The position numbers and the translations under genes were made by a program. A stretch of DNA of 64,000 nt from Proteus columbae (lineage in GTDB: Bacteria; Pseudomonadota; Gammaproteobacteria; Enterobacterales; Enterobacteriaceae): NCBI RefSeq assembly GCF_002777965.1, contig NZ_NGVR01000002.1:1-64000 (forward strand). Direction: 5' to 3'. Each line of letters starts with the position of its first letter. Position 1 is the stretch's first letter. The notes under the pieces are model-generated. The model was not told the DNA's origin, did not search any database, and worked only from the letters and a program-made list of their open reading frames with translations. Positions 9,799 through 20,732 of this stretch are shown one piece after another.

Positions 9799-11007
9799 TT
9801 ATTTCTTGCTCAATGCACGAATACGTGATGGTAAAGAATATAAACGAATAAACCCTTCAGCATGGCTGTGATCGTAAACTTCATCTTCACCAAAGGTCGC
9901 AAATTCTTCAGAATACAGACTGTTATCTGATTTCTTCTGGATAGCATTAACATGACCTTTATAAAGCTCTAAAACCACTTCACCATTAACATCATTTGCC
10001 AGTGATTCTGCAGCGGCTTGCAGTGAAGCACGAATTGGCGTGAACCAACGACCGTCATACGCCACATAAGACATCTCTAAACCTAATTGCTGACGCCATT
10101 TAAAAGCATCTCTATCAAGCACAAGTTGCTCAACACCACGCAGAGCCGCCATCATGATCGTGCCCCCCGGAGTTTCATAGCAGCCACGAGATTTCATTCC
10201 CACTAAACGGTTTTCAACAATATCAATACGTCCGATACCATGTTTAACGCCCAGTGCATTTAGGGTGTCTAAACATTCAAAAGGTGATTGTGTTTTACCG
10301 TTGACGGCAACAACTTCACCTGCTTTTACAGTGACAGTAACGAGTTCTGGTGTTTCTGGTGCTTTCTTCGGATCAACCGTCCATGCCCAACAATCTTCGT
10401 TTGAAGCATTCCACGGGCTTTCTAATACGCCACCTTCTGTTGAGATATGCCATGCGTTTTCGTCACGGCTATAAATTTTCTCAAGCGTTGCTGTGGTTGG
10501 AATATTACGAACTTTCAGATAATCCAGTAACGCTTCACGAGAACGCAAATCCCACTCTCTCCAAGGCGCGACCACTTTAAGTTGCGGAGCAAGTGCCGCA
10601 TAAGTACTTTCAAAACGAACCTGATCGTTACCTTTACCCGTTGCGCCATGAGCAACAGCATCAGCGCCTAATTTTAAGGCTAGTTCGACCTGTGCTTTAG
10701 CAATAACAGGACGTGCCATTGAAGTACCTAATAAGTAGCTGCCTTCATATAACGCACCTGTTTTTAATACTGGGTAAACGTAGTCTTTGATAAATTCTTC
10801 GCGTAAATCGATGATATGACATTCAGAAGCGCCTGATGCTAACGCCTTTTGCTCAACACCCACTAAATCATCACGGCTTTGTCCCACATCAGCGACAAAT
10901 GCAACAACTTCACAATTATCATAATGTTCTTTTAGCCACGGAATGATTGCCGAAGTATCCAATCCACCAGAGTATGCCAGTACGATTTTTTTTATGCCTT
11001 TAGTCAT
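9799..11007 (-). CDS. argG: Argininosuccinate synthase
   Basis: Joins citrulline and aspartate with ATP to make argininosuccinate. The ATP pyrophosphatase P-loop AYSGGLDTS is near residues 10-18 and [10 protein letters not shown] near 115. The ATG at 11007 has AAGG 8 bp upstream; the frame also opens at a TTG 15 bp earlier, which I reject. The product (402 aa) is of the shorter argininosuccinate synthase class, unlike the ~447-aa E. coli enzyme, and sits inside the arg cluster, while in E. coli argG is unlinked. Confidence 0.96.
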   Translation of the reverse strand: MTKGIKKIVLAYSGGLDTSAIIPWLKEHYDNCEVVAFVADVGQSRDDLVGVEQKALASGASECHIIDLREEFIKDYVYPVLKTGALYEGSYLLGTSMARPVIAKAQVELALKLGADAVAHGATGKGNDQVRFESTYAALAPQLKVVAPWREWDLRSREALLDYLKVRNIPTTATLEKIYSRDENAWHISTEGGVLESPWNASNEDCWAWTVDPKKAPETPELVTVTVKAGEVVAVNGKTQSPFECLDTLNALGVKHGIGRIDIVENRLVGMKSRGCYETPGGTIMMAALRGVEQLVLDRDAFKWRQQLGLEMSYVAYDGRWFTPIRASLQAAAESLANDVNGEVVLELYKGHVNAIQKKSDNSLYSEEFATFGEDEVYDHSHAEGFIRLYSLPSRIRALSKK

Positions 11008-11082
11008 AGTGATAACCTTCAATTCCCAATTTGTTTAAATTCTGCCAACGAGTAAACAGCGATAATATTTCTAGAGTGATTT

Positions 11083-11856
11083 TTAAGCTAAAATCCGGGT
11101 TCCAACTGCAACACCATTAAATAGTGCTGTCAGTTTTTCGGCATGACGCCAACTTGCAATTTCAACAGGCCGGCCTAGTGTTTTAGCCGCTTCTAATGCC
11201 GCGTTAACTTTCACTATCATGCCGTCAGTGATAATGCCTTGGTCGATTAATACCTGTGCTTTTTCTGCTGACATCTCGGCAATCTTCTGGCCTTTACCAT
11301 CTAAAATGCCACTAACATCGGAAAGTAGAACTAAATCAGCGCCTAATGTTTCAGCAATAGCCGTTGCCGCTTGGTCAGCATTCACATTCATCAGCTCACC
11401 TTTTTCAGTCATACCAATAGAACTGATAATAGGTAGATAGCCAGCCCCCAATAATAAATTGAGTAAATCAGGAGAGCCGGGGTTTGCATTTCCTACATGG
11501 CCTAACTCTTCATTGATTTGAGTAACTTTAGATAATTGTCCATCACCCAAAGAAAGCCCCACACCATTAAGCCCAAACTTAGTTGCCCACGATAACAAGG
11601 TTTTATTGGCGCTTCCGGCAAGTGCCCCTGTGATGATGTCTATCTGATCAGCGGGTGTGACACGAAGCCCCTGCTTTTTCACCACAGGTAATTGCAATTT
11701 ACCCATCAACTCATCCACTAAACAGCCACCACCATGTACGATGACTAACGGACGAAAATGCGTTGAACGATACTGTTGTAATGCAGTGAAAAACCGCGTT
11801 AACGCTTCTTCATTATCAAGGAGCACACCACCCAGTTTGATAATTAATGGTTCCAT
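11083..11856 (-). CDS. argB: Acetylglutamate kinase
   Basis: Phosphorylates N-acetyl-L-glutamate, second step of arginine synthesis. The amino-acid kinase fold is recognisable from [11 protein letters not shown] at the N-terminus, [11 protein letters not shown] near residue 40, and [27 protein letters not shown] near 160-185. Length 257 aa is the same as in E. coli. It sits 20 bp after argC and before argG in one leftward operon. Confidence 0.97.
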   Translation of the reverse strand: MEPLIIKLGGVLLDNEEALTRFFTALQQYRSTHFRPLVIVHGGGCLVDELMGKLQLPVVKKQGLRVTPADQIDIITGALAGSANKTLLSWATKFGLNGVGLSLGDGQLSKVTQINEELGHVGNANPGSPDLLNLLLGAGYLPIISSIGMTEKGELMNVNADQAATAIAETLGADLVLLSDVSGILDGKGQKIAEMSAEKAQVLIDQGIITDGMIVKVNAALEAAKTLGRPVEIASWRHAEKLTALFNGVAVGTRILA

Positions 11857-11876
11857 GAAACTTCCCTACTCATTAT

Positions 11877-12881
11877 TTAAATAAGTGATTCGGTTTCAGC
11901 GAAACCAAACCGAATGTTCATACATTGCACCGCTTGTGCAGCAGCCCCTTTCAACAAGTTATCTTCAACACCGACCACAATCAGATGTTCACCTTGTTGA
12001 GCAAATCCGATATCACAAAATGCGGTTCCTACAACGGCTTTTAATGCAGGTAATCCTTTTTCATAAACACGCACTAATGGTTTATCTTGATAAGCATCTT
12101 CAAAGACTTGTCTTACATCTTCTTGTGTCACACCTGCTTTTAACTTACAGGTGATAGTGGCTAAGATCCCTCTGGCAAAATTGCCTAAATGAGGTGTAAA
12201 AATCACATCAATACCCAGATGTGTTGCAATTTCAGGTTGATGACGATGCGTAAACACACCATAAGGTTGCAAACTCACTTCACAAAAGCTGCTGGTTAAA
12301 GAGGCTTTTCTACCTGCACCACTCACACCGCTAGTCGCATTAATCACAGGCCACTGTGCTGTATCTAAAAGTCCCGCTTCCACTAACGGTTTTAGTGACA
12401 ACTGAGAGACTGTTGGATAACAACCTGGCACCGCAATTAATTGCGCCTGACTAATAATGTCAGCATTCCATTCAGCCAGCCCATAAACTGCCTGTGATAA
12501 CCAATCAGTATTCTTATGCTCAAATCCATAGTATTGTTGATAAAAATGCTTGTTTTGTACTCGATAAGCACCAGACAAGTCGAATACCACACAACCTTGC
12601 TCTAAAAAGACAGGGGCGATGTCATGGCTAACTTCATGAGCTGTTGCTAGAAAAACGATATCAATATTTTCAGCAGCTTTAGCAACATCAACCATTGGTT
12701 CGAGTGGGAGATCCACTAAACCACGATATTGTGGATGAAGTTCAGAAAAGCACTTTCCTGCATCTGCACTTTGAGCTGATACCATCAGTCTGCTCAAATT
12801 CACATGAGGATGCTGCTGAAGATAGGCGGCTAATTCAGCGCCAGTGTAACCACTTGCTCCTACAATCAGAGTATTTAACAT
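11877..12881 (-). CDS. argC: N-acetyl-gamma-glutamyl-phosphate reductase
   Basis: NADPH-dependent third step of arginine synthesis. The dinucleotide fold [11 protein letters not shown] opens the protein and the catalytic cysteine is in VPGCYPT near residue 154. The start at 12881 ([11 protein letters not shown]) has AAGG upstream and gives 334 aa, equal to E. coli ArgC; the frame extends 27 bp further without family similarity. First gene of the leftward arg operon, divergent from argE across paired ARG boxes. Confidence 0.97.
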   Translation of the reverse strand: MLNTLIVGASGYTGAELAAYLQQHPHVNLSRLMVSAQSADAGKCFSELHPQYRGLVDLPLEPMVDVAKAAENIDIVFLATAHEVSHDIAPVFLEQGCVVFDLSGAYRVQNKHFYQQYYGFEHKNTDWLSQAVYGLAEWNADIISQAQLIAVPGCYPTVSQLSLKPLVEAGLLDTAQWPVINATSGVSGAGRKASLTSSFCEVSLQPYGVFTHRHQPEIATHLGIDVIFTPHLGNFARGILATITCKLKAGVTQEDVRQVFEDAYQDKPLVRVYEKGLPALKAVVGTAFCDIGFAQQGEHLIVVGVEDNLLKGAAAQAVQCMNIRFGFAETESLI

Positions 12882-12917
12882 GTCATTCTTACCTTGTACT
12901 ATGAACACAAACCGATT

Positions 12918-12956
12918 AATGTATTTTTATTCAAAAAAAGTGCATGAATATTGATA
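12918..12956. promoter_or_regulatory. Pair of ARG boxes (ArgR operator) between argC and argE
   Basis: Two 18-bp boxes at 12918-12935 (core TGTATTTTTATTCA) and 12939-12956 (core TGCATGAATATTGA) are separated by exactly 3 bp, the standard ArgR hexamer spacing. Each differs from TGAATwwwwATTCA at one or two core positions. The site can repress both argCBGH and argE. Confidence 0.85.
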
Positions 12957-12981
12957 CTATTATGAAGAAAGGCTGTCAACA

Positions 12982-14145
12982 GTGAATATTAAATTACCTA
13001 CATTTATTGAGATTTATCGTCAATTAATTGCAACACCTTCGATCAGTGCAACAGATGCTAAAAACGACCAAAGCAACGAAGCACTGATTAATTTACTTGC
13101 TAATTGGCTGGAAACATTAGGTTTTTCAATTGAGATCCAACCCGTGCCCGAAACGCGCGGTAAATTTAACCTTTTGGCAACATTAGGATCAGGTAAAGGT
13201 GGGTTATTACTCTGTGGTCACACTGACACAGTACCGTTTGATGAAGGCCGTTGGACGCAAGATCCTTTTACACTGACAGAGAAAGAAAATAAGTTATACG
13301 GCTTAGGTACTGCCGATATGAAAGGCTTTTTTGCCTTTATTCTCGATGCATTGCGGGATGTAAATACTAAGACGCTAGCTCACCCTCTCTATATTCTTGC
13401 CACCGCAGATGAAGAAACCTCTATGGTAGGGGCACGTTATTTTGCCGCTCATACAGCAATTCGCCCTGATTTTGCCATTATTGGCGAACCTACATCGCTA
13501 AAACCTATTCGTGCTCATAAAGGACATTTATCGAATGCAATACGTATTACAGGGCAATCAGGGCATTCTAGTGATCCAGAAAAAGGGGTGAATGCAATAG
13601 AACTGATGCATGAATCGATTACTCACCTGAGTACACTGCGCGATACGTTAAAAACTCGCTATAACAACCCCGCGTTTGTTATCCCTTATCCAACAATGAA
13701 CTTTGGTTATATTAATGGCGGTGATGCAGCAAATAGAATTTGTGCTTGCTGTGAATTGCATATGGATATTCGCCCATTACCGGGATTAACGCTGCAAGAC
13801 TTGGATGATTTACTTCACGAAACATTAGCGCCAGTCAAAGCACGTTGGCCGGGTCGTTTAAGCGTTGAAGCGTTACACGATCCTATTCCGGGTTATGAGT
13901 GCCCAACCGATCATAAAATGGTTGCCGTGATCGAAAAACTATTAGGTGAGAAAGCGCAAACCGTGAATTACTGTACTGAAGCGCCGTTTATTCAAGATCT
14001 CTGCCCTACTTTAGTTTTAGGCCCAGGTTCTATTGAACAAGCACATCAACCTGATGAATTTATTGATATGGCATTTATTGAGCCGACTCGTGAATTAATG
14101 GGGCAATTAATTGAAAACTTCTGTTTAACAGAGAAAACCCTATAA
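12982..14145 (+). CDS. argE: Acetylornithine deacetylase
   Basis: Zinc M20-family amidohydrolase releasing ornithine from N-acetylornithine. Metal ligands lie in [10 protein letters not shown] (near 80), GTADMKGF (near 110), [10 protein letters not shown] with the catalytic Glu (near 143) and IGEPTS (near 168). The start is a GTG at 12982; residues from [20 protein letters not shown] align with E. coli ArgE. 387 aa. Presence of argE indicates the linear acetyl pathway. Divergent from argC with shared ARG boxes. Confidence 0.97.
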   Translation: MNIKLPTFIEIYRQLIATPSISATDAKNDQSNEALINLLANWLETLGFSIEIQPVPETRGKFNLLATLGSGKGGLLLCGHTDTVPFDEGRWTQDPFTLTEKENKLYGLGTADMKGFFAFILDALRDVNTKTLAHPLYILATADEETSMVGARYFAAHTAIRPDFAIIGEPTSLKPIRAHKGHLSNAIRITGQSGHSSDPEKGVNAIELMHESITHLSTLRDTLKTRYNNPAFVIPYPTMNFGYINGGDAANRICACCELHMDIRPLPGLTLQDLDDLLHETLAPVKARWPGRLSVEALHDPIPGYECPTDHKMVAVIEKLLGEKAQTVNYCTEAPFIQDLCPTLVLGPGSIEQAHQPDEFIDMAFIEPTRELMGQLIENFCLTEKTL

Positions 14146-14151
14146 TAAAAA

Positions 14152-14187
14152 AATAACCCTATCGATTGATGTTGATAGGGTTATTTA
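14152..14187. terminator. Bidirectional terminator between argE and poxB
   Basis: AATAACCCTATC pairs perfectly with GATAGGGTTATT over 12 bp around a 10-nt loop, with A-rich and T-rich flanks suitable for both convergent genes. Confidence 0.85.
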
Positions 14188-14207
14188 TCTTCAGTCTGAC
14201 TTAATAG

Positions 14208-15932
14208 CTAGCGTAACCAATTTGTTTTGGCGAGTTGAACAATTTCATCGCCTCGACCATTAATAATCGCTTTCATCATATACAGGCTAAACCCTTTTGC
14301 TTGTTCAAACTTCACTTCAGGAGGCATTGAAAGCTCTTGTTTTGCGGTTACCACATCCACAATCACAGGACCATCATGTTCAAAAGCCTCTTTTAGCGCA
14401 TTATCGAGATCTTCACCTTTTTCTACTCGAATACCCTTGATACCAGATGCATTCGCAATAGCGGCAAAATCTGGATTATGTAAATCCGTACCATCAGTTA
14501 AATAACCACCCGCTTTCATCTCCATCGCGACAAAGCCTAATACACTGTTATTAAAAATAATCACTTTGACGGGTAAATTCATTTGAGCTAATGAGATAAA
14601 ATCACCCATTAACATGGTAAATCCACCATCACCACACATTGCCACAACTTGGCGCTTTCTATCTAACGCCTGTGCACCAATGGCTTGAGCCATCGCATTT
14701 GCCATAGAGCCATGATTAAACGATCCCAGCAAACGACGTTTTCCATTCATTCCAACATAACGCGCTGCCCACACTGTTGGCGTTCCTACATCACAGGTAA
14801 AAATAGCATCATCATTTGCAAGTTCACTTAATCGACGCGCTAAATATTGTGGATGAATAAGTTCACGCTCACTAGGTTGTGCAAGTGCATCCAGATCTTG
14901 TCGTGCTTTCGCATAATGTTTTAATGAAGCATCAAGATGAGTCGTGTCTGTTTTCTCTTTTAAACGAGGCTGTATCGCATTTAGTGTAGCTTTAATATCG
15001 CCAATCATCGCCATATCAACATGACAATGCGAACCGAGACTACTAGGATTAATATCGATTTGAATAATATTGGCTTTTGATGGATAAAATGCACGATAAG
15101 GGAATTGTGTTCCTAATAAAACAACTGTATCGGCATTTTCCATCGCATGATAACCCGATGAAAACCCGATTAATCCGGTCATTCCTACACTGTAGGGATT
15201 ATCCCACTCAATATACTCTTTACCACGCAATGCATGAACAATCGGCGCTTTTAAGGTTTGAGCAAGTTTAATCACTTCATCATGCGCAAGCGCACAACCA
15301 GCACCACACATTAAGGTGATATTTTTTGCATTATTGAGTGCATCAGACAGTTTTTCAATTTCAAAACGGTTTGGCATGATAAGCGGTTGTTGTAAAGGAT
15401 ACCAATTCTCTGAGGCATCTTCTGGGGCTGGTTTTAGTGCAACATCTCCTGGTAAAACAACTACTGCAACCCCTTTTTTCAAAATAGCGGTTCGCATTGC
15501 AATAGCAAGCACTTGAGGGATCTGCTCTGGGTTTGAGACTAATTCACAGTAATGGCTGCATTCGCGGAAAAGTTCTTGAGGATGTGTTTCTTGAAAATAA
15601 TTGCTACCAATTTCAGCGGAAGGAATATGCGCAGCAATAGCTAACACAGGAACATGATTACGATGGCAATCAAAAAGCCCATTGATAAGATGTAAATTTC
15701 CTGGCCCACAAGAGCCAGCGCAAACCGCTAATTGACCATTAACTGCCGCTTCTGCTCCTGCGGCAAACGCCGCGACTTCTTCATGGCGGGTTCCCATCCA
15801 CTCAATCGTTCCCATCTTTCGCAAGCTATCACTTAATCCATTGAGAGAATCGCCTGTTACGCCCCAAATACGTTTTACACCTGCATTATGGAGTACTTTA
15901 GCAATATAGGTTGCAACTGTTTGCTTACTCAT
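14208..15932 (-). CDS. poxB: Pyruvate dehydrogenase (quinone), PoxB
   Basis: Peripheral membrane flavoenzyme that decarboxylates pyruvate to acetate and CO2 and passes electrons to ubiquinone. It is a thiamine-diphosphate enzyme: the catalytic glutamate is in [10 protein letters not shown] near residue 50, and the ThDP/Mg motif [11 protein letters not shown] to IIFNN is near 430-465. The C-terminal amphipathic membrane anchor region ([15 protein letters not shown]) is present. 574 aa, as in E. coli (572). The 567-bp upstream region is unusually long. Confidence 0.95.
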   Translation of the reverse strand: MSKQTVATYIAKVLHNAGVKRIWGVTGDSLNGLSDSLRKMGTIEWMGTRHEEVAAFAAGAEAAVNGQLAVCAGSCGPGNLHLINGLFDCHRNHVPVLAIAAHIPSAEIGSNYFQETHPQELFRECSHYCELVSNPEQIPQVLAIAMRTAILKKGVAVVVLPGDVALKPAPEDASENWYPLQQPLIMPNRFEIEKLSDALNNAKNITLMCGAGCALAHDEVIKLAQTLKAPIVHALRGKEYIEWDNPYSVGMTGLIGFSSGYHAMENADTVVLLGTQFPYRAFYPSKANIIQIDINPSSLGSHCHVDMAMIGDIKATLNAIQPRLKEKTDTTHLDASLKHYAKARQDLDALAQPSERELIHPQYLARRLSELANDDAIFTCDVGTPTVWAARYVGMNGKRRLLGSFNHGSMANAMAQAIGAQALDRKRQVVAMCGDGGFTMLMGDFISLAQMNLPVKVIIFNNSVLGFVAMEMKAGGYLTDGTDLHNPDFAAIANASGIKGIRVEKGEDLDNALKEAFEHDGPVIVDVVTAKQELSMPPEVKFEQAKGFSLYMMKAIINGRGDEIVQLAKTNWLR

Positions 15933-16499
15933 GGTGATGTTTTTCCTCTGTTTTGGGTGAATTACGCCTCTGCGAGCGACACTTATCTCCTTCTCATATT
16001 CTGTTTCTCTTCCTCATCAGCTTGCAGAGAAAATTATCTTACTAACTCAAATATAAAGAATAACACCAATCACTATAATGTCACGGTGGAGATAAAATCA
16101 GCCACCAAAAATACAAAAAATAAAATATCACTTCCAAATACATTCATTAAATTTATAATAACCGCACCAAATAAGAATATATCTCATTAATAACGTATTA
16201 TTATTTATTAAATTATAGACAACGCCTTCTTATAGGATTATTTTAATAATTAAAATTATTTTTAATAATGATTTTTCTCTTCACATTTTTATTAACAATT
16301 AAGCTGACTCATTTCAGCCTTACTCACTGTCTTTATTAAAAAATTTAACTTCCCCCCATTTGTTAATAAATTTATCACCATTGTATTATTTCATGCACCA
16401 TGAAAAAGAGGTATGAAATAAACATGACATTGGTCACGCTACCTTTTGCTTTTTGTCCTCTAGAATAAAGCCTGATTATTTTTCAACGGAGATTAACGG
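15933..16499. other. Long AT-rich intergenic region poxB / DUF3100 module
   Basis: 567 bp between two divergent genes with no ORF that has family similarity or codon bias. It is strongly A/T-rich from about 16060 and should hold the poxB promoter and the promoter of the 16500-18945 operon. I could not assign individual operators. The downstream gene has a good GGAG ribosome site at 16488-16491. Confidence 0.5.
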
Positions 16500-17321
16500 A
16501 TGGACAAAAGTAGAAGTCCGATAAAGGTTTTCTTTATTAGTATTCTGGCAGTCCTTTTCTTAATTTTTATTTCACAATATGTCATTGGTAAAAAAGAAAT
16601 TAAGATTGGCATTGCGGTAATACCTATTTTACCAATGCTATTTGCTGTAATTATTGGTATGTGTATATCTGCTGGATTTACCCGTAAAAAAATTAAAGTA
16701 TGGGGTAAATTATTCACAGAAAAAGAAGAAGGCTTCTGCGGTAAAATGGTAGGTTTCAGCCTGCTTATTTTAGGTACGCAATATGCAGGAATGATTGTTC
16801 CTAATATTAAAATGATTTTAAGTGTCGGTATTCCTTTATTTGTTCAGGAACTCGGTAACTTATTACCAGTATTAATTGCGGTTCCATTAGCCATTAAATT
16901 TGGATTTGGTCGTCGTGCAATTGGTGCTTGTTCATCTATTAGCCGTGAACCGTCTATCGCTGTTATTCAAGGTAAATTTGGTACAGGCTCTCAAGAATAT
17001 ATTGGTGTATTAGCCATTTATTTATGTGGTTCTGTTATCGGTACTTTATGGTTTAGCGTATTAGGTAGTATTGCACCATTAACTGGATTACATCCACTTG
17101 CTCTTGCAGCAGGCTCTGGCGTAGGTTCAGGTTCAATGTTAAGTGCTGCATCAGGTGCATTAATTAATGGTCTTGATGAAGCTTTAGCACAGCAAGTATT
17201 AAGTGTTGCCGCTGCATCTAACTTATTATCTTCAGCACTAGGCGCACTGTCATTAACCTATTTAGGTTTACCTCTTTCAGAAAAAATTTATAAAATTTTC
17301 ACCAGAGGCAAAACTGCATGA
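16500..17321 (+). CDS. DUF3100-type multi-pass membrane protein, large subunit
   Basis: A 273-aa membrane protein with about eight hydrophobic segments. Internal motifs such as QELGNLLPVLIAVPLAI, IGACSSISREPSIAVI and ASGVGSGSMLSAASGAL resemble what I know of the DUF3100 family, whose role is not established; transport is an inference. The conserved Ser/Glu-rich SREPS segment within a membrane region could be functional. The stop overlaps the next gene by 4 bp (ATGA). First gene of a three-gene unit with a second membrane protein and an M20 amidohydrolase. Confidence 0.75.
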   Translation: MDKSRSPIKVFFISILAVLFLIFISQYVIGKKEIKIGIAVIPILPMLFAVIIGMCISAGFTRKKIKVWGKLFTEKEEGFCGKMVGFSLLILGTQYAGMIVPNIKMILSVGIPLFVQELGNLLPVLIAVPLAIKFGFGRRAIGACSSISREPSIAVIQGKFGTGSQEYIGVLAIYLCGSVIGTLWFSVLGSIAPLTGLHPLALAAGSGVGSGSMLSAASGALINGLDEALAQQVLSVAAASNLLSSALGALSLTYLGLPLSEKIYKIFTRGKTA

Positions 17322-17767
17322 AAAATATAATTATTGATATGAAATTTGTATTCGTTGCTATTTTACTGGCAATGTTTACTCAGACGTTAACATCAGGGAT
17401 CGCTCTTTATGCAATGTGGGATAGCTTTATTGCTATGTCATTAGTGGTATTTATTTCACTCGTTGCAAAACATTATTTACCTTCATCTTTACCCACATTT
17501 GCTTATGCAACAATTATCGGGATACTTATTTGTTTACCCGAAACTCCGGTAAGAGATTTCTTTATTAGTTCTATTGGTAAAGTTTCTTTCTTATCTTGTT
17601 GTGTTCCTTTATTAGCATTTGCGGGTTTATCTGTTGGTGGTCAATTAGAAGAACTTAAGAAAATGTCATGGAAGGTTATTCTTATTTTCATGATTGTTTC
17701 AACTTGTTGTTTCTTTGGAGCATCAATCGTCGCGCAAATTGGATTTACTATCCAGGGAGTTATCTAA
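17318..17767 (+). CDS. Small membrane protein, partner of the DUF3100 protein
   Basis: 149 aa with about five hydrophobic segments. The pattern GLSVGGQLEELKKMSWK near the C-terminus resembles the halves of DUF340/DUF3100-like carriers. It overlaps the upstream gene by 4 bp and the downstream M20 gene by 1 bp (TAATG), so all three are translationally coupled. Probably the two membrane proteins form one complex. Substrate unknown. Confidence 0.7.
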   Translation: MKNIIIDMKFVFVAILLAMFTQTLTSGIALYAMWDSFIAMSLVVFISLVAKHYLPSSLPTFAYATIIGILICLPETPVRDFFISSIGKVSFLSCCVPLLAFAGLSVGGQLEELKKMSWKVILIFMIVSTCCFFGASIVAQIGFTIQGVI

Positions 17768-18945
17768 TGAATAATATTTATAATGTCAGTGAAAAACTCT
17801 TTCAATTAAATGACTTTAGTAAAAAAACACGACAAGACCTGCACAAAATACCTGAGCTATCAGGTGAAGAATATAAAACATCTAAATACTGTCGTGAATT
17901 AATGGAAAGTTTTGGTTATCAAATTAAAACTTTTGATGGATATACTGGTTTCACAGCAGACTTAATTGTTAATTCTGAATTTCCATTAATTGCTATCCGT
18001 GCTGATATGGACGGATTAGAAATGCCAGACTTAACCAATAACGAACACAGCTCAATTCACCAAGGTTGTGCGCATAACTGTGGTCACGATACCCATATGA
18101 CCATGGCATTAACCAGTGCTAAATATCTTGCCGAAAATAAAGAAGAAATGACGTCAAACGTCCGCTTTATTTTCCAAATGGCGGAAGAAGATATGCGTGT
18201 ACCTGGCGCTGAAAAAATGGTGGAAATGGGTTGTATGGAAGGCGTTGATGAAACATACGCACTTCATAATGATGCCGCTATCGAAACAGGTTGTGTTCGC
18301 TTTAATGATGGCGTGATGTCATCTTATGGCTCTGCATGGACATTAGATGTTTATGGTGTTTCTGCACATGGTTCAACACCGCACAAAGGTTTAGATGCCA
18401 TTCGTGAAGCGACTCGCTTAATTGATTATATGGATTATGTGGTTGCGAAAAAAACAGATCCATTTAGCCCTGCGGTATTTGGTTGTGGCATGATCAATGG
18501 GGGAACAATCCCTAATGCATTAGCTGATCACGTACAAGCTCGCGGTACTATCCGTTCTATGGATGAAAATACCGACCAAGTACTAAAAGCAAGTTTTGAT
18601 GAAATCGTTGCACGCAGTACAGCTGGTGGATTTAAAACTACATTAAGCTATAGCGGATACCCAGCGGTTGTGAATCACCCAACTGCACATCAGCGTTTAT
18701 TAGATGCGATGCGTAAATTCTTACCAGAAGAGAATATTGAATCGAATGGTAAACCAATGACAGGCAGTGAAGACTTTAGCTATATGGTTAACGCCACAAA
18801 AGGTAAAGTCGGTGCCATGTTCTTCTTAGGAAGTGGTAATCAAGCGAAAGGGATTAATAACTACCTACACGCTAATCCTTATTTTGTTGATGATGATTGT
18901 TTATTAGTGGGTGCTCAGATTTTTGTAAATATTCTGACTCGCTAA
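17767..18945 (+). CDS. M20 (IAA-amino-acid hydrolase-like) amidohydrolase
   Basis: 392 aa, a cytosolic metallo-amidohydrolase of the M20D type that cleaves N-acyl or amino-acid conjugates. Visible metal/catalytic segments are IRADMDGLEMPD, CAHNCGHDTHMTMAL (Cys/His ligands), MAEEDMRVPGAEKM, and GSEDFSYMV near the C-terminus. The Met at 17767 is preferred: it overlaps the previous stop and has AGGGAG upstream; the frame also stays open 99 bp earlier. Coupling to membrane proteins suggests it processes an imported conjugate. Substrate is not evident. Confidence 0.85.
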   Translation: MNNIYNVSEKLFQLNDFSKKTRQDLHKIPELSGEEYKTSKYCRELMESFGYQIKTFDGYTGFTADLIVNSEFPLIAIRADMDGLEMPDLTNNEHSSIHQGCAHNCGHDTHMTMALTSAKYLAENKEEMTSNVRFIFQMAEEDMRVPGAEKMVEMGCMEGVDETYALHNDAAIETGCVRFNDGVMSSYGSAWTLDVYGVSAHGSTPHKGLDAIREATRLIDYMDYVVAKKTDPFSPAVFGCGMINGGTIPNALADHVQARGTIRSMDENTDQVLKASFDEIVARSTAGGFKTTLSYSGYPAVVNHPTAHQRLLDAMRKFLPEENIESNGKPMTGSEDFSYMVNATKGKVGAMFFLGSGNQAKGINNYLHANPYFVDDDCLLVGAQIFVNILTR

Positions 18946-18964
18946 TCTTTCTCTTGTTCTGCCT

Positions 18965-19001
18965 AAGCCCGTTCATTGCCCCCGCAAGAACGGGCTTTTT
19001 T
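18965..19001 (+). terminator. Terminator after the M20 gene
   Basis: AAGCCCGTTC pairs with GAACGGGCTT (10 bp, 13-nt loop) and is followed by TTTTTTATT on the plus strand. It ends the DUF3100-M20 operon before the convergent regulator. Confidence 0.9.
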
Positions 19002-19011
19002 ATTCTGATGT

Positions 19012-20025
19012 CTATTCTGCAACGCTATTATTCACATTTACTGAGCGTAAATCAGGTAATCCTTGGTATATCTCTTTACTGTGCCATTGAGTTTCCCACT
19101 GCTCTGGCATCTGAATAATATTTCTATCAATATGTGGCGCATAAAGAGAAATAAACTCATGCATATAATCTTTCATATGAGTATGTTTACTGACACAGAT
19201 ATGGGTATAACTCGGTTGCACTAAATGATCGATATTAAGACATTTTAATGCGCCACCATCTTCAGTCTCATCATAAGAAGCTGCCGCAATAACACCGATG
19301 CCTAAATGTCGCTTAACATAGTATTTAATAATCTCTGTATCCGTCGCGGTTAAAGCCACTTTTGGCTTAAGATTATTTTTATAAAATACCTTGTCTAATT
19401 TAGATCCTCTTGTAAAACCAAAAACATAAGTAATCAACGGATACTCTGCCATCTGCTCAATAGTAACCTGCTCATCGTCTTTCAATAAAGCAAGAGGATG
19501 GTCATAAGGGACTAATAAACTACGAGTCCAGCGATAACAAGGTAAGGTAATGAGATCTTCATAAAGGTGCATAGATTCTGTGGCAATCGCAAAATCGACA
19601 TCGCCATTTTTAACCATCTCTGCTAATTGAGCCGGTGCGCCTTGATGAAAGTGTAGAGAAATATTGGGGTAATAGCGACGAAAGTGGTCAATCACATTCG
19701 GCAATGAATAACGAATTTGCGTATGCGTTGTCGCAATATGTAAATCGACTTTTTTATTACGATCTTCTTCAGCCACAATGCTTTTAATTCGGTCAACTTG
19801 CCCAAGAATATCACAAGCAATTTTATGGACCTCTTTACCCATCGGACTTAATGCTAATAAATTATTATTTTTACGCACAAACAGCGACACACTTAATTCA
19901 TCTTCTAATATTTTTAGTTGCTTACTGATTGTCGGTTGTGAGGTATAAAGTTTTTCAGCCGCATTAGTAATGTTGAAATTATTTTTCACGACTTCAACAA
20001 AGCTTTTCAGTTGATTAATGTTCAT
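19012..20025 (-). CDS. CysB/Cbl-like LysR-type regulator
   Basis: 337 aa with an N-terminal LysR helix-turn-helix (LYTSQPTISKQLKILEDEL) and an effector domain closely patterned on CysB: IATTHTQIRYSLPNVI, FHQGAPAQLAEMV, ATESMHLYEDLITLPCYRW and YVFGFTRGSKLD. The ATG at 20025 has AGG 7 bp upstream. CysB and Cbl control sulfur assimilation by sensing acetylserine or adenylylsulfate, so a sulfur-related signal is an inference. It is not the usual cysB locus. It is convergent with the DUF3100-M20 operon and divergent from proP, so its target could be either. Confidence 0.85.
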   Translation of the reverse strand: MNINQLKSFVEVVKNNFNITNAAEKLYTSQPTISKQLKILEDELSVSLFVRKNNNLLALSPMGKEVHKIACDILGQVDRIKSIVAEEDRNKKVDLHIATTHTQIRYSLPNVIDHFRRYYPNISLHFHQGAPAQLAEMVKNGDVDFAIATESMHLYEDLITLPCYRWTRSLLVPYDHPLALLKDDEQVTIEQMAEYPLITYVFGFTRGSKLDKVFYKNNLKPKVALTATDTEIIKYYVKRHLGIGVIAAASYDETEDGGALKCLNIDHLVQPSYTHICVSKHTHMKDYMHEFISLYAPHIDRNIIQMPEQWETQWHSKEIYQGLPDLRSVNVNNSVAE

Positions 20026-20732
20026 AGAGGTACCTGGGTTAATCTGCACAAATGCGCGGTTAATTATTAAATTTATAAATTGTTATTCTAAATATAGGTA
20101 ACGCTTGGCGACCTTTAATATCTCGGTAGTCATATCCCATAACTACCTTGATATAATCTTATAATAAGAATAGCGAGATCTATTCTATTATCCACATTTT
20201 CATCTTGATTATTCTCTCGAATAATTAAGTAAAATAAGGCGTTATTATTTGTTATTTATCTATCAGACCTTGCATTATGCACAATGCTCATACAAATACG
20301 TTAGCCTATATCAAAAAGAAATAGGCAATAGACATAACATATTGTTATTAAAATAAAAAATAAGTTTGTTTTTTTATTTTCCCACGTGAGATTTTCAATT
20401 GACCTAACGCAAATTAACCATTAGTAATGCCTACAATTTTACACAAAAGCAGAATTACGTTATGATATTGATCACATTTTAATACATAGAGGCTCTGTTT
20501 TGTTATATCAAAACGACAAAGAAAACTTTCTAATATCTTATTCAATCTCATCTATACTTAATAAATATTCTCTTATCTATTAGCTTAATACCACTATTTA
20601 AACTTGGTAGAAGTAAGCTGTTTTTTAGTGAATTTTTATCACTCACTCTTCTCGCTAACAAATAGTCACTTCATTTCTTTTAATTAATTGATAAACAAAA
20701 AATCACAAATACCTTAATAAAGGTTACTTAAT
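20026..20732. other. Long intergenic region between CysB-like regulator and proP
   Basis: About 700 bp, strongly A/T-rich, no credible ORF. It contains one CRP-like site (20461-20476) and an inverted repeat GTTTTG/CAAAAC around 20498-20515. The length suggests complex control of proP and the regulator, but I could not fix promoters. Confidence 0.5.
20461..20476. promoter_or_regulatory. Candidate CRP site upstream of proP
   Basis: TATGA, 6 bp, TCACA followed by TTTT matches the CRP consensus TGTGA-N6-TCACA in the whole right half and most of the left. It lies about 260 bp before the proP start, so it would act on a distal promoter. Confidence 0.45.

Noticed and set aside
15888-16190. A 100-codon ORF starting inside poxB and running into the intergenic region
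   Set aside because: Low-complexity Lys/Asn/Thr-rich end, antisense start within poxB, no ribosome site.
17318-17767. Reading the DUF3100 pair as the lysine exporter LysO
   Set aside because: Some resemblance in fold and split, but the key segments differ and the coupling to an M20 hydrolase does not fit lysine export; left unassigned.
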